From Zingiber officinale (Eukaryota; Streptophyta; Magnoliopsida; Zingiberales; Zingiberaceae), in the NCBI RefSeq assembly GCF_018446385.1, contig NC_055989.1, positions 131,963,004-132,027,003 on the forward strand: a DNA stretch of 64,000 bases, in the 5' to 3' direction. The position numbers were made by a program, and so were the translations under genes. Within the stretch, counting starts at the first letter, position 1; every line of letters begins with the position of its first letter. Under the pieces are notes generated by a model. It did no database searches. It was not told the origin of the DNA and saw only the letters and a program-made list of their open reading frames with translations. This document shows positions 25,001 through 37,410 of this stretch, piece by piece.

Positions 25001-28000
25001 TGCCGTTTTGGTCCAAAACTAAAAAAATAAAAATTGCCTGAGCGCCTAGACCGAACATGCCGCTTATTTAGTGCCTAGGACCACACATAAATAGTGACAC
25101 CTACTTTGTCTGATTAGAGGGTTTTCGGTTCGGCTAGGGGCCGCCTAGGCCGAAATCTGCAACCATGATGTACAGTCATATCCTTTTTATCAATTTATAG
25201 CAAACATGGGTTTTGAAGTTTTATAAATTATGTTACTCCAGGTGAAACAGATTTTTAAATATTCCCTTCACAAGAAACTTCACAAACTCATCACGTAGCG
25301 ATTACAATATCACTATTAATATTTTAATGAATTTCTTAGCGTTTCTTATTTTTTTAGTTAAACACAATTAATTAAAAGAACTTGAAGTTCCTTATTTCCC
25401 AGAATGATTTCTCTTATTAATTCTTCTTTGTAACTTCATTAGATCTTTAACCTGGATATTGAAGGAACCTAAAATAAATTTGGTTGCTGCCACTTTAGTG
25501 TCTCAGTAATGGTCCTATAGTTCAGTGTTCCAATAAAGAATCTGAGAGTTATCTAAACTCTTCTATTGACTTCTATGCTAAAAAATTTGAGTAGTTAAAC
25601 ATCTTTACTGAAATAAGTGCTTATAATTCAGTTTGAAAATGATGGTATTTTTCTATGTACTCGGAGCTCTTTTTAGTGTGTTTGCAATCTTCTCAGGGAG
25701 GACAAAGATGTTGTTTGGCAAGTGGATATGGATAGAATGGAGTACGTCTTCTCAACTCTCGTTGAGTATCTTCAGATTGATCATGCATATAATATCTTCA
25801 TTCTGAACCCTAAGAAGAATAGAAAACTTCAGTATGGTTATAGGTGAGTAATCTTTAAGCTCCTAATTTCTACCTGGATAACTATCATTGTGTACTAATG
25901 AAATATTTGTTGTATTTGATTTTGAGCGTTAGGCCTTGTGCTTTTTTGTGGCATTTGGAATTGGACCAAACTTAGAATTACAGTTAACCTCCATGTTCAC
26001 TTGTGATGTTTAGGTTTTGCTTCTTTCAATGTTTTTATTTTGCAAAAAAGATTTCTGCGTGATTGATAAAAAACTTTTTTTTGCAAAAGATGATTTTGGA
26101 ACAATTTAAAAACATAGTTTGAAGTTGGAGACAATTACTTCCTCTTCAGTAAAGAATGTGTTTTGTGCATGATCCCAGTGAAGATTTCTCACAAAGGTTT
26201 ATTTTCAAAACTTCCTTTATAGCATTAGAGATCTGCCAATTCAGCATCTCTTCTAGGTTTTTTAGATTGTTGTCTGAGTTGGCAAACATTTTATGTTCTT
26301 CGAATGCTGATACAGTAGAGCTATGTGTGTCTTTATTTTCTTTGCAGATAATTCTACTTTTTCTTTTGGCAGGGAAATTGACTCGATCAATTATATTATG
26401 CACCATGCTTATGGAGTTGTTTTAATATGTTTTCTATCTGTGAAGCTTAAGGAAATAGAAAACTCTTCTAAACCTAAGATTTTATATCCACAAATCTTGA
26501 ATCTTTCAAAGCATCAAGCTGGGCTAATAAAGGACGTGTGCTGATTTGGTCTTGTCAACAACATAGGAAACTACTCATTCCCCTATAAAATTGTTCTATG
26601 AGGTCCACCAGGCACAACACCTTTAAAATTAATAAGTTTATTAGGAAAGTTAACTTACAAATTAGACTTACAAGGAAATTCCAAGCAAACAACACGATCC
26701 TTTTGTAATCGAAGGCTGCTGGCCAGATTATAGCTAAATGCTAGAAGGGTTCTATATCTGCAAAACCAAAGAGTTGTATGGATTAATATTATTCATTTTT
26801 CGTTCTACTTGATGCATGGATAGAATTTCTCATATGCATAGATCTGATATCTGCTGCTTTTAATTTTGGATCATGTTTAATCTCCAATTTAGATTTCATG
26901 GCATCTCTTTTGCAGGAAGCTGCTGGGAATTCACTTTTAGCTTTTGTTTTGGACTAATTGTAGGGTAGTCAGTTTTTTTTTTTTTGCATTGAAAATATAC
27001 ACAATCATTATCATCCTACATCAAATTATGTTTGTTTTGACTATTTTGAATCAGCTAGATAAAATTTATCCAATTGAACTCTATACAATGTTACATCACT
27101 AAAAAAAAAAATCCACTGAATCATTCATCCTTCATACTACCCCTAATTATTTTATCTCATGTTATTATCTGTTAAGCTACCTAATTGCCCTCAAATAATA
27201 ATAAATACTATTTCTGAAATCTACATAATAATCATTCAATTGTTGGTTATTTTCTCTTGATCCTTAGCTACGACATTTGTTTGTGTGCTTCAAAAATACC
27301 TCTTGTTTGACTAGAACCATTTTGTCTTTTGCAGGAGAGGCTTATCTGAGCCAGAGATCAAGTTTCTCAAAGAGGTACAGTGAGTTTACTGGGTTTTCAT
27401 TAAAAGTTATATCATGTGTTTGTTCTGGATGCTAAATTAATCCATCAAACCTACCTGCTATATTTAAAAGAAAACATATAGTATATATTCTATTTATTTA
27501 TATGTTATTGTATATTTATAGTTTTATACATCTATATAATCTCATTATCATACTGGAAAATTTCACGAATACAGCTTTAATAATTATTTAATCTATATAT
27601 ATATTTTTTACCTTAGATTTTCAACAAACGATAAGTCTTTTTTTTGGCATCTTGGATCTAGAAGTGTTGGATTTAGATTTGGATCTTTATAGGCCGGTCT
27701 GTAATATTTCATACCTTAAAGTAATGAACCCTTTGCATGGTATAGTATGAAATTTCAATCCATCGTTAGGTTATTCACATACTCGTTTTGAAATGACCTA
27801 TATTTTAGAATAGGTTGCATTCTTGTTGACATAGTTCTATGCTATTCTTTTGTTCTTTCATCTCTTTGACTTCTAATTTTAAGTACATTATTCTAAATCT
27901 ATGCAGTATGCTGTTTTCTTCCTTTTTTCTTCCATTGTGCTCAATGATTCTTCTCACCAAGCATTTGACTCCAGTTTTCCTTTTTTTTTGTTGCAGAATA

Positions 28001-31000
28001 AGACACTACAAGACCAAATACTCAAATCAAATAAAGTTTCTAAAATTTCCCTTGGTATTTTTTTTAGATTTTACTGTTTTTCATGAATATTTCATGTAGA
28101 TAGCTAGATATATGTTCCTCTTGAACTGTTAGTGCCATGCTGATGTGGAAATATGCATTTGTAGTATTTCACATGTCAAATTGATATGCCTTTCTTTGTG
28201 ACTTTGTTTTAGATGTCAGCTGTGTCCATGAGCGTCTGCATATGTATGATTGGCTTTTGTATGCTGGATTGCATGCTTTGCAAGTGTATTATTTTGTTCT
28301 CCCTGTTGCCAATTGCTTCATCATTGATTGTTGAACTGAAAACTCTAGAAAAACATATTATTAGTTTCATAGTAACTGAAAAGTTCATCGCGCTTTAAAA
28401 TATATACAATTCCTGAATATGACGCGCTAAGTTTACATGAAGTGAGAGAAGCAGATTATCTAATATAATGGATGTCATTTTTTTTCAATTTTGAACTTCC
28501 ATCTAGTTAAACTGAAATTTCTGTTGCTATTGGCTGTTGCTAAAAGTTTAGAGCTAAGTTATAATTGTCAGTGCAATGATGCTTCTAAATGGTTAGATTC
28601 GACCATGTGGTTTTGATGTGTTTGACAAAGAGTTCAAGTTAGGTTTAATCTATGTTTATTTTTGATGTGTGCATCAAGTGTGCAAAGACATGGCAGAGTG
28701 TATATGGAGAACACAGAGCTTAGTTGACTCGACGGAGTCAAGTTGTTTGGATGGATTATACTCGATTACCTAGAGGTCCATAATGATGAAGTTGGAGGTT
28801 TGAGGGTAACACTGAATATGTCATAGGGTGTGGAGTAAGAGCAGTCTTTGAACCTTATAAAGCTAATGTTTAAGCATTGTTTTTTTTTCTCTTATATTTT
28901 CCTCCATACATACTTCGACACAACAAACCATACACAACTTAACACCTTAATATATTCATTCCTTCCTTCTAGCGAGCCATAACTCATATGTGACTTGCTA
29001 TGTTCAATAGGGTTCATTGAATAAGGCTAGTCATTGGAATGGTCAATATCCAATCTTACCCTGCAAGCAAAGTGGGAAGAAAGTTTTTGCATATAGAGAA
29101 GGCACTATACAATATTTTTACATCACCTTTATATAACCTCTGACTTGCGCTTTTTTGCACATTTAATATTGATTTAAATTCAAACTTTCTTTTACAGTTA
29201 AAAATTTGAGGAACATTATACATACCTAAAAAATTGGACATTTAATTATTAGTTAATGGAATTATCTTTGCTGCTGTGGATTTTCAAAATGTATTTCAAT
29301 TCCATGACCATAATCTATATTTAATTTGGTAAGTTGGCATCATCTTAAGTTGGCGTCATGTGATAAGATGGATGAATTTTGTTTCTTTGTTAAATTGGAG
29401 ATCTTTTTCAAACCTTTTCTTAGTTAAAGCTTTATTTACAATGGTTGTCCATTGAAAATTCAACGCTCTTATCCATGAGGATGAATGACATGAAATTACT
29501 AGGACTAGTGAAATGAAAATTATTGTATTTAGCTAGCCAGTTTGCAGCTGCATCCACCTTTCTCAGGCAGGAGGTGATTTTGGTATGATGGGAAGGATAA
29601 TTCATGAAGGCATTGTTAGTAAAAGAAGCATGGTTAAAGTGAAGAGGAGCTCCTTATTAGTCAATTTGATTGAAATGTGCCTTTTGGTGATAACTATAAA
29701 GTTAAGGTAGTTAGCGACTATTAATGGATGGGATTATTAGTAACATTGATGTGGTTGGATTTGACCATGGCAAAAAAATATGGCATGGGTTCATTTAATA
29801 TATATGACAGGAATTGTTTCTATTGATCAAATAATAATGATAGAGAATTATTAAAGGTGGTATATTGGTGGAAAGTTTTTAAAGGAGATTTATAGGTAAT
29901 ATGATTACAAAGGCAAGTTGGTTAGATTAAATGGTTAAAGGGGAGGTATAAAAGGAGAAGATCTAAGAAAACTTTACTGCTATGAAAATTGATTTGAGTC
30001 CAATGTCATACATAAGCTCACATTAGTTTAATACTTGATAACAGAAACCAAGGTGAACATGAAGAAGCTGTTACACACTTTATCAAATTATCTGTCATTG
30101 CTGCTGGTTTGATTAGAGTCAATCAATCTAAAAGCAGTTTAAATATCGTTTAGTTGATTAATGATTGTAAATGCTGCATCTGGATTAAAAGATAACTGTA
30201 CCTAGGAAAAATTTAACGGGTTCAACTATGACTACATCTTTTTTTTCCTATATGCTAGTAACTTTTATACCTGTTGCTAGAAGATGTTGCTTTTGCTGGT
30301 GCATTTTCTGGAAACTGTGAAATTCTCCTGTTTAGCATTTAACAAGTGTTGACATGTTTGCCATTTTATGTTTTTTTGGTAAAAACATTATTCCTGTATA
30401 TGCTTATAGACACACTTATATATGTTATCTTGGCATGTGATTTCTCATTCATTGATATTTACTCCACATCTATATGATTAACTGTCCTGAAAATTTATAC
30501 CTTGATTAAATTTGTTTAGTTGCCTTTCTCGACTGTACTTTAGATAAAGAATTGTTTCTTTTTGTGGCATATCTAGAGAGCAGTAAATGAGCTCTTAACC
30601 TTTTCATTATAACAAGTTTTCTCAGAAAAATCCTTTTGGCTCTGCAGAAATTGACAAGGCTAAAAAGCCACTGTATTCTAGTCATCCAACTTCAACTTTT
30701 GCTTGGACTGCAACTCAAGATACAGATACTGTAAGTTCTCATTAGTATGATGTTTCCATTACATATTCAGATCTGAGCAGATTCTTGTTCTTTTCTACAT
30801 AAATTGCATTTATACAGGGATTATTCTACTTTGAGAGATAAGTACAACTTTGTTTTTTACTTCTATAATGTGAAAGCATAAATCAGGTTTAGTTTGATTA
30901 GGTGCCAATGGATGATTAGAATGGAGATAAGCTTCTAAAATCTTGTGTGATCATCATGCACTTTTGGGGCTAAAAGGAAAATTTTATAGCCTGTGGTATG

Positions 31001-34000
31001 GTGATGGTCCTCTATACTTTATGGAACATGTTGAGAAACATAAGCGAAAAGTTGATAGCAGAGATGAGATGCTCTGATAGATGTGTGGAGCTCAATAGAT
31101 TCTATAATTAGAATAGCCACTTCTATTAGAGTGGAAGGTGCAAAGGTAAATGGAGAGAAAAGTAAATCCTAGTCAATGTTGACTTAAACATGTTTCTGCC
31201 TTCCTAGCAACTTTATGTTTAGTGACTTCTCTTTTGGTTGCTGATAGGTTTTCAATGACGAGCTGGTTCTATATAGGTTTAAATTGTGAGACTGACACTT
31301 GATTATTTCTTATGTGTCGGATATAGATAGAATGGTCAAAGAAATGGATTGATGCCTTGACAAATGTTGAAAAAATTAATGAAGGAAAGGATGACATTGA
31401 GATTTTGCAGAACAAAGCAGTTCAGGTATTGAAGATCTGCAGTTGTCGAGAATAGTTCCATTTGATATTGCATGACATGTTTATTATTTTTCATGTCACT
31501 TATTAGATGTTGCATGAGACAAAGAATGATGTGAATTTCATCTTTGAGAAAGAATTAAAATTGGGCGACTTGATGGGTCTTAATTCTGAATGTCTTACGG
31601 ATACATGGATTGGCCAGGATAGGTTGGTATTTCCCTTTAACTTTTGCCCACAAATTTGATCATTGGTGGTTAATCTGCTGCACGTATCTTTTTTCCAGAT
31701 GGGCATTCATTGACTTGAGTTCAGGGCCATTTTCCTGGGGTCCAGCTGTTGGCGGGGAAGGTGTTCGTACGGAACTTAGTTTACCAAACGTAGAGAAGAC
31801 TATTGGTGCTGTAGCAGGCATGTCTTCTGAAGTTCTAGTTTTCTGAGCTTTTCTTTGCTGTGCCATTTTCAGTTGAGGCAGTTTATACTAATTGCATGGC
31901 TTGTGCAATATTTTCTTCTCAATTGTCATATTTAGTTTCTCGAGATCTAATACAACTGAGAATGAACTTTACAATAAATCACTTGTGCTGGTTTCACATG
32001 TTAATGATGCATGAATTTTTTTTTTTTTGTGAATGTTCACTGGATCAATTTGATATTCAGGTAGTTTGATACAAATAATGCAAAAATCATTTTAGGATGC
32101 AATCTGTTTTATAGATAGAAATAATAAGGAAAGATCAAGTTCATATGTTTTCTATTTAAAATTATGTTAGATTAACCTATTATTTTGTCCACTGCAGAAA
32201 TTAAAGAAGATGAAGCTGAAGATAAGTTGCAAGATGCAATCAGGGAAAGATTTTCATCGTTTGGTGATGTAATTTTTTGCCCATTGATGAATACAATCGC
32301 ATTCAATTTTGCCTTTCTTTTCTCATATTTGATTTTAAGTCACTTCACTCACCATCATACATGTTCACTCATTTAGTTTTTAGGTGTTTTTCCTGTCTTT
32401 GCATGCTGTGGGTCTGCAATTCTTTATATTATCCTGAATCATTTGGATAACTGATATTAGTTTGATGACGTCAAAACTGTGCTGCAGGATCACCAAGCTA
32501 TCGACATTCTTTTAGCAGAAATCGATATATATGAAGTTTTTGCCTTCAAGCACTGCAAGGGAAGAAGGGTCAAACTTGCCCTTTGTGAAGGTTTGTATCC
32601 ATATTCCTCTCCTATTTACTCCTGAAGATGTTTTTGCGTGAATTATTTCTAGATAGCAAACCCAATTTTTTTTTGTGGTGTCTTATTGGTGATTCTTCAT
32701 TCTCTAAATTTATTTGGGTTGACGTTTCTATGCATTTTGATATTTTTTTTCTTTTGTCCTTGCGTTTTTATTATTTGTGATTTGCCTAAACATGAATCCT
32801 TTAGCTGTACTTCTGAACTCTGTAATTTGATATTGAACCTTATTTCACTTGTAATTAATCATTAAATTGCAGATTTCTCATGACAGATTATTTTGCTTTT
32901 TCAACTGCTGAGAATGATTTGTTGCACCATTAACTATTTAATTTTGATTCAACTAACAGAGCTTGACGAGAGGATGCGTGATCTAAAACATGAGCTGGAA
33001 GGCTATAATAGTGAAGAATTTGATGAGACCCACAATAAAAAAGCTCTTGATGCATTAAAGAGAATGGAAAATTGGAACTTGTTCAGCCAGATAAATGAGG
33101 TTAACACAGTAACATTGCAAATCTTCTTAGCAGTTATTAGAACCTTTGTATTTATTTCCCTAATTGGGATAAGATATATGTATGTGACCGCAAATAGTTG
33201 AGATTCATAGCATCTATTGAATTTATTTTCCATCACACAAATGGATTATTTTCATGAACATTCTTCATTTGCAATTGAACCTTGCAATTTTCTTGAGCAG
33301 GAAAATCACAATTATAGTGTTGCTCGTGATTCATTTCTTGCTCATCTTGGTGCTACACTATCGGGTTCTATGAGGCATATAATGGCTCCCTCTATTGCAG
33401 ACAGGGCATATCACTACTATCAGAAAATATCATTTCAGTTGTATTTCATTTCACAAGAGGTAGTTGATTAATTTTAGGTTTTTGGTTGCCTTTCTGTAGT
33501 CTGCCTTTCCAATGTTATTGTTTTACAGAAACTCAGGAGCATTAAACAGTTGCCTGTGAACCTTAAGACTTTGAGGGAAGGACTTTCTTCGCTTCTTGTG
33601 GCATCTCAAAGTGCCATGTTTAGTGAACACCTGTAAGTATTAACAGAGCTCATACAAGTTCTTTCCTGTTCATTCAGTCTAGATACACTTCTGAGTGACA
33701 AGCAAGATTTGGATTTTGCAGTTGTATTAACTATTATGGTCTGTAGGTTATCACTGTCAGATGATCCTTCCCTGGTAATGGCCTTCTCTGTAGCCCGACG
33801 TGCAGCAGTGGTCCCAGTTTTGCTTGTCAATGGAACTTATAGGTCAACTATTCGCTCCTATCTTGATTCGTCCATTCTTCAGCATCAGCTGCAGAGATTG
33901 AGTGACCATGGTTCACTTAAGGGTATGCTGACATCTCAAGGCTTCCTTTCTAACATTGGGTCAGTTGACAAATTCTTTCAAAAAAGGTTACTGTGTCTAG

Positions 34001-37000
34001 GTTTTTTTTCGTTTACAAACAAATTATTTGTTTAGGTTCAATCTTTTTTGTGAAGTATCAATGAAAGCACTGTTTGATTTGGTTCTTGTAGTTGCACATG
34101 AATATTTCCTCGTGAAACGGTTTTGTACAATGCTAGTATTTCAGTATCAAAGCCAGATCATTTTGCTGAAGCTAGTTAAGAGAATTCTAATTATTTGCCC
34201 GTTTCCTATAATTTGTTTGGAGGTAGTAACTGAAACAACTCTAGTTTACAGTGATACTCTTCACCAATCAGCAAAAGTCAGAACCTATGACTTTTTTTTT
34301 TGTTGATTCTGTGTAATTGCATGTGCAGGTACTTATTCAAATATTAGGTCAACCTTGGAAGTTCCAATATTTTGGTTCATACACAGTGATCCATTGTTGT
34401 TGGACAAGCACTATCAAGCAAAAGCCTTGTCTGACATGATCATTGTTGTGCAATCTGAGGCAGCATCATGGGAAAGCTACTTGCAGTGTAATGGTCGGTC
34501 ACTGGTATGGGACTTGAGGTCAGTCGTGTTTATTGTTAGATCATCTTTGCTTATCCTGTAAAAAAATTATAAGTTGGGCACTTCATTAGTTTCTCAATAT
34601 TTTTAAAAGGTTGTCACCCAATGAAATGCTAACATTGTATCAAAGCTAACGTCATGAATTCAAGAACTACATGTACCATTTCGCCTGGTCTTTTAAAAAT
34701 TTTCTCTTTGCTGAATCTGTGATCTTGATTTGGTCTCTACTCCCTCAATTTAGTCCAAATTTAATCAGCTTGTGGGGAAAATGGTGTTAGCTTAGATTAT
34801 GATCCTATATCATGAATCATAAGTATATAAAATCACACCTTTCCTTGTAACTTGAGCTTTTAGGATAACAGTCAGCCTTTAATTTACCAATTATTCTATA
34901 TAAATCACAATCTGTAGCATGTATACACACTATTTGCACCCATTGAAGCTAAAAGTATTAAATGTAGATTTTGGTTATATGAACTGTGAATGGCAACTTT
35001 GATGATGATTTTGGTTATCTTCTCTGATAGCTTGATTAAATGTAGTGAATATTGTAACCTATTTTTGTAGTTGTCCATATATGTATGTTTCTCTTTTAAT
35101 GAAGGTGGCCCACAAAAGCTGCTATTGCTGCTACTGCTGAACACCTGGCTGGTTTGCTTCCTCTTCATCTGGTTTACAGTCAGGCTCATGAAGCTGCAAT
35201 TGAGGTTTGTCCCTTTTCCTTTTTTTTTTCATGGTGTAGCAAGTAACAAGTATTTCTAAAATTATGCATATGTAATATCTGTGAACAACATTAATGAATG
35301 TGCTTGGGTTCTATCTTTTTTTGGATTTGCTATGGTTTACTCAATAAACCACTTTTATCTTTGAAATTATGATAGTTTTTAGGATTTTTCTTTTTTCCAT
35401 CTGAACTTTTCTGCCATTTGTTTCTCCTTGCATTGATTAAGCTGGCTGACCATGTTGTTAACTAACTGTATTATTAGTTGATTGATGGAAGACCATTAAT
35501 TAATCTTACCAATTCCATTTAGTTCTATCCTGAATTTGGAGTAGTTGCTAACAAAATATAGTTGGTGAACAATCTGTGCAAACTGCTTTTCAATTCTTTT
35601 TTTTTGATAATCCATGTATCCAGCCGACCCCACCTAGTGAGATAAGGCTTGGTTATTGTTGTTGTTGATCCATGTATCCAGCTATTTGAACCGACCAATT
35701 TGCTTTACAATGATAATATGAAAGATTGTTTCATGATGACAATCATTTTCATGTTTCATTTTTTTTGTATTTGAGAGTTTTTCACTGAAATGAGGGTGTA
35801 ATTTCAATAGGAAAACTTCCTTGCCGATTGTTCCATATTATCCTGGTGAAAAGATTATGGTCCTCAGACTTGAGCAATTTATATGAGAAATAGAAACTTT
35901 ATATTGTTTTTCTTTTTCAAGGTTTGCCACTTAAAATTATCAATACGTTGCCTAGTGATTATTGTTTTTCTTGGCTTGTTTCTACTTTTGGCTCTCTCAT
36001 CATTTGTACAATGTTGTTTTTTTATTAGGTTTTTGCATATGTTGTTGAATCCTCCTACATTCAGTATGATACTAAAACTTTTTTTTTTTTATGTTAGTTT
36101 CTTCCTATTACGTAGAAGTGCCTTTTTTTCTTTTTTATGTTTTACATTCTTGCGAATTGTTTTTCTTAATCAACTTATTCTTTTTAATTGTTTTGAAATC
36201 TAATAGGACTGGACATGGTCTGTTGGTTGTAATCCACTGTCCATCACTTCCCAAGGTTGGCATCTTTCTATGTTTCAATCTGATGTGATTGCCAGGAGCT
36301 ATATCGTCACTGCCCTTGAAGAATCTATACAAGCCGTTAATGCGGCCATATATTGCTTGATTATGGAGCGAACAAGTATCCTCTCTTTAACCATTTCTTT
36401 TTTTGACCAAATGCCATGTTTTTGATGGGGAAAATACAGGCATCAGTTTTGGATGTATTCTTTTTATTCCAATATTTTACCTGTGAAACTTTGATAATTA
36501 TTTCATCATCGTTCACCAATTAATCCTGTATCCTCATATCAGAATTCCCTTACGGCTTACGGTTATCTTCTTTTCATCAGAAGGTATATTTCATGTGACC
36601 TTAACAGAAACTTAGCTGCACAGAGTTTTAAGTTATTCAAGACTAGGGAACGGAACTTGGTGGACAAATATAACTCAATTGTCGGATTGTGGAGAAGAGT
36701 GAGACTATAATCTTCTAGTATCCAGCAAATATTAATGCTTTTTTCCTTCCCATCTAACATTCTTATTTACTTTAGATTTCCACAATATCTGGTGGGCTTC
36801 GGTATCATGATGCTGTGAAGCTTTTATCCTTGCTCGAGGATGCATCTTCAGGGTACATTTTCATGTTAATTTCTTTTTCATCACAATCCAGAATATCCTC
36901 CACTTTTTGATGTTTTGCCTGTTAAAATGTCAATAAATTCTCTGTTCGATTTGCCTTTAAACATTGGTTTAAATTAGTGATCAACACAAGAACGAACTTA

Positions 37001-37410
37001 ATTTATTTCTATTTTGTGACTTTGTTCCAAGTAACGCCACAAAATTATCGAAATGACGGCGAGTTATTTGATTTCTCTAGTTGAGAAGATCTAGTACTAT
37101 AATCCTCAACTACATACCCTTCTAATTCGACTACAATTGATTTATATTGGATGTTATTCCATTAATGTTAGGAAAGCTATCCCTTTCACTTTTCTAATCG
37201 TTTCAGATTTTGTTGAGTTGAACCATTATTTGTTGCAGGTTCACAGACTATGTCAATTCAACGATCGCTGCACTGCATCCGATTCATTGCACTCGTGAAA
37301 GAAAAGTTGGCATCGAGTTTGACCTTACTACAATCCCCGCCTTCATTGTTGTTTTTGTAATCCTCTGGTTCGTGCTAAGACCAAGGAGGCCGAAACCTAA
37401 GATTAACTAA
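22049..37410 (+). CDS. AT5G58100-like secreted/type I membrane protein (pollen exine-related family)
   Basis: Twenty-five exons join in phase to about 950 aa: 22049-22129, 22390-22513, 22696-22767, 23820-23921, 24006-24174, 24272-24370, 25697-25843, 27335-27374, 27997-28054, 30648-30730, 31327-31425, 31507-31622, 31699-31817, 32198-32268, 32488-32590, 32960-33099, 33301-33459, 33529-33632, 33747-33922, 34329-34518, 35105-35204, 36207-36375, 36616-36698, 36776-36852, 37239-37410. An N-terminal signal peptide (SPIFILILL) precedes a long luminal part with NLKGKSKFWSESVIR and DSIYLPVPVNFIFIGFDGKG; the C-terminus has one membrane helix (IPAFIVVFVILWFVL) and a basic RPRRPKPKIN tail. It matches the plant family of Arabidopsis AT5G58100, reported to act in pollen wall patterning (recalled). 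No enzyme motif was found. Intron 13 is GC-AG and intron 22 is U12-type. Several introns exceed 1 kb; 28600-28900 may hold an old LTR scrap. The gene appears intact. Confidence 0.8.
24665..25167. mobile_element. hAT-type nonautonomous element (MITE) with perfect 8-bp target duplication
   Basis: ATGTACAG occurs directly before (24657-24664) and after (25168-25175) this 503-bp segment. Its ends are inverted: left CAATGTTGCAAAAAGTGC then TAGGCGCC, right (reverse complement) CATGGTTGCAGATTTCGG then CCTAGGCGG. Eight-base duplications and CA-starting ends fit hAT elements. It has no coding capacity and sits in intron 6 of the large gene. Confidence 0.8.
31818..32197 (+). other. GC-AG intron (intron 13 of the AT5G58100-like gene)
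   Basis: The donor reads GCAG|GCATGT and the acceptor CTGCAG|AAATTAAAG. Only a split at the GC keeps the frame (GAVA then EIKEDEAED). No GT donor nearby fits. GC-AG introns are a known minority class with strong flanking consensus, as here. Confidence 0.75.
35624..35667 (+). mobile_element. 44-bp RTE 3'-end insertion with 14-bp target duplication
   Basis: CCGACCCCACCTAGTGAG, then GATAAGGCTTGG and a TTG-repeat tail, match the 3' end of the LINE at 21440-21480. ATCCATGTATCCAG flanks it on both sides (35610-35623, 35668-35681). It is an extremely 5'-truncated LINE, or a SINE sharing that tail, in intron 21 of the large gene. Confidence 0.85.
36376..36615 (+). other. U12-type (minor spliceosome) intron, intron 22 of the AT5G58100-like gene
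   Basis: The donor is GTATCCTCT against the U12 consensus GTATCCTTT. CCTTAAC near the 3' end matches the U12 branch site, with the branch A 11 bases before the TTAG acceptor. Only this acceptor keeps the frame (LIMERT then TAQSFKLFKTRER); the nearer CAG sites shift it. The intron recurs at 57136-57375. Confidence 0.82.

Noticed and set aside
28600-28900. LTR-derived scrap in intron 9 of the large gene
   Set aside because: The wording resembles Copia-type LTR sequence, but no end, target duplication or coding part could be found.
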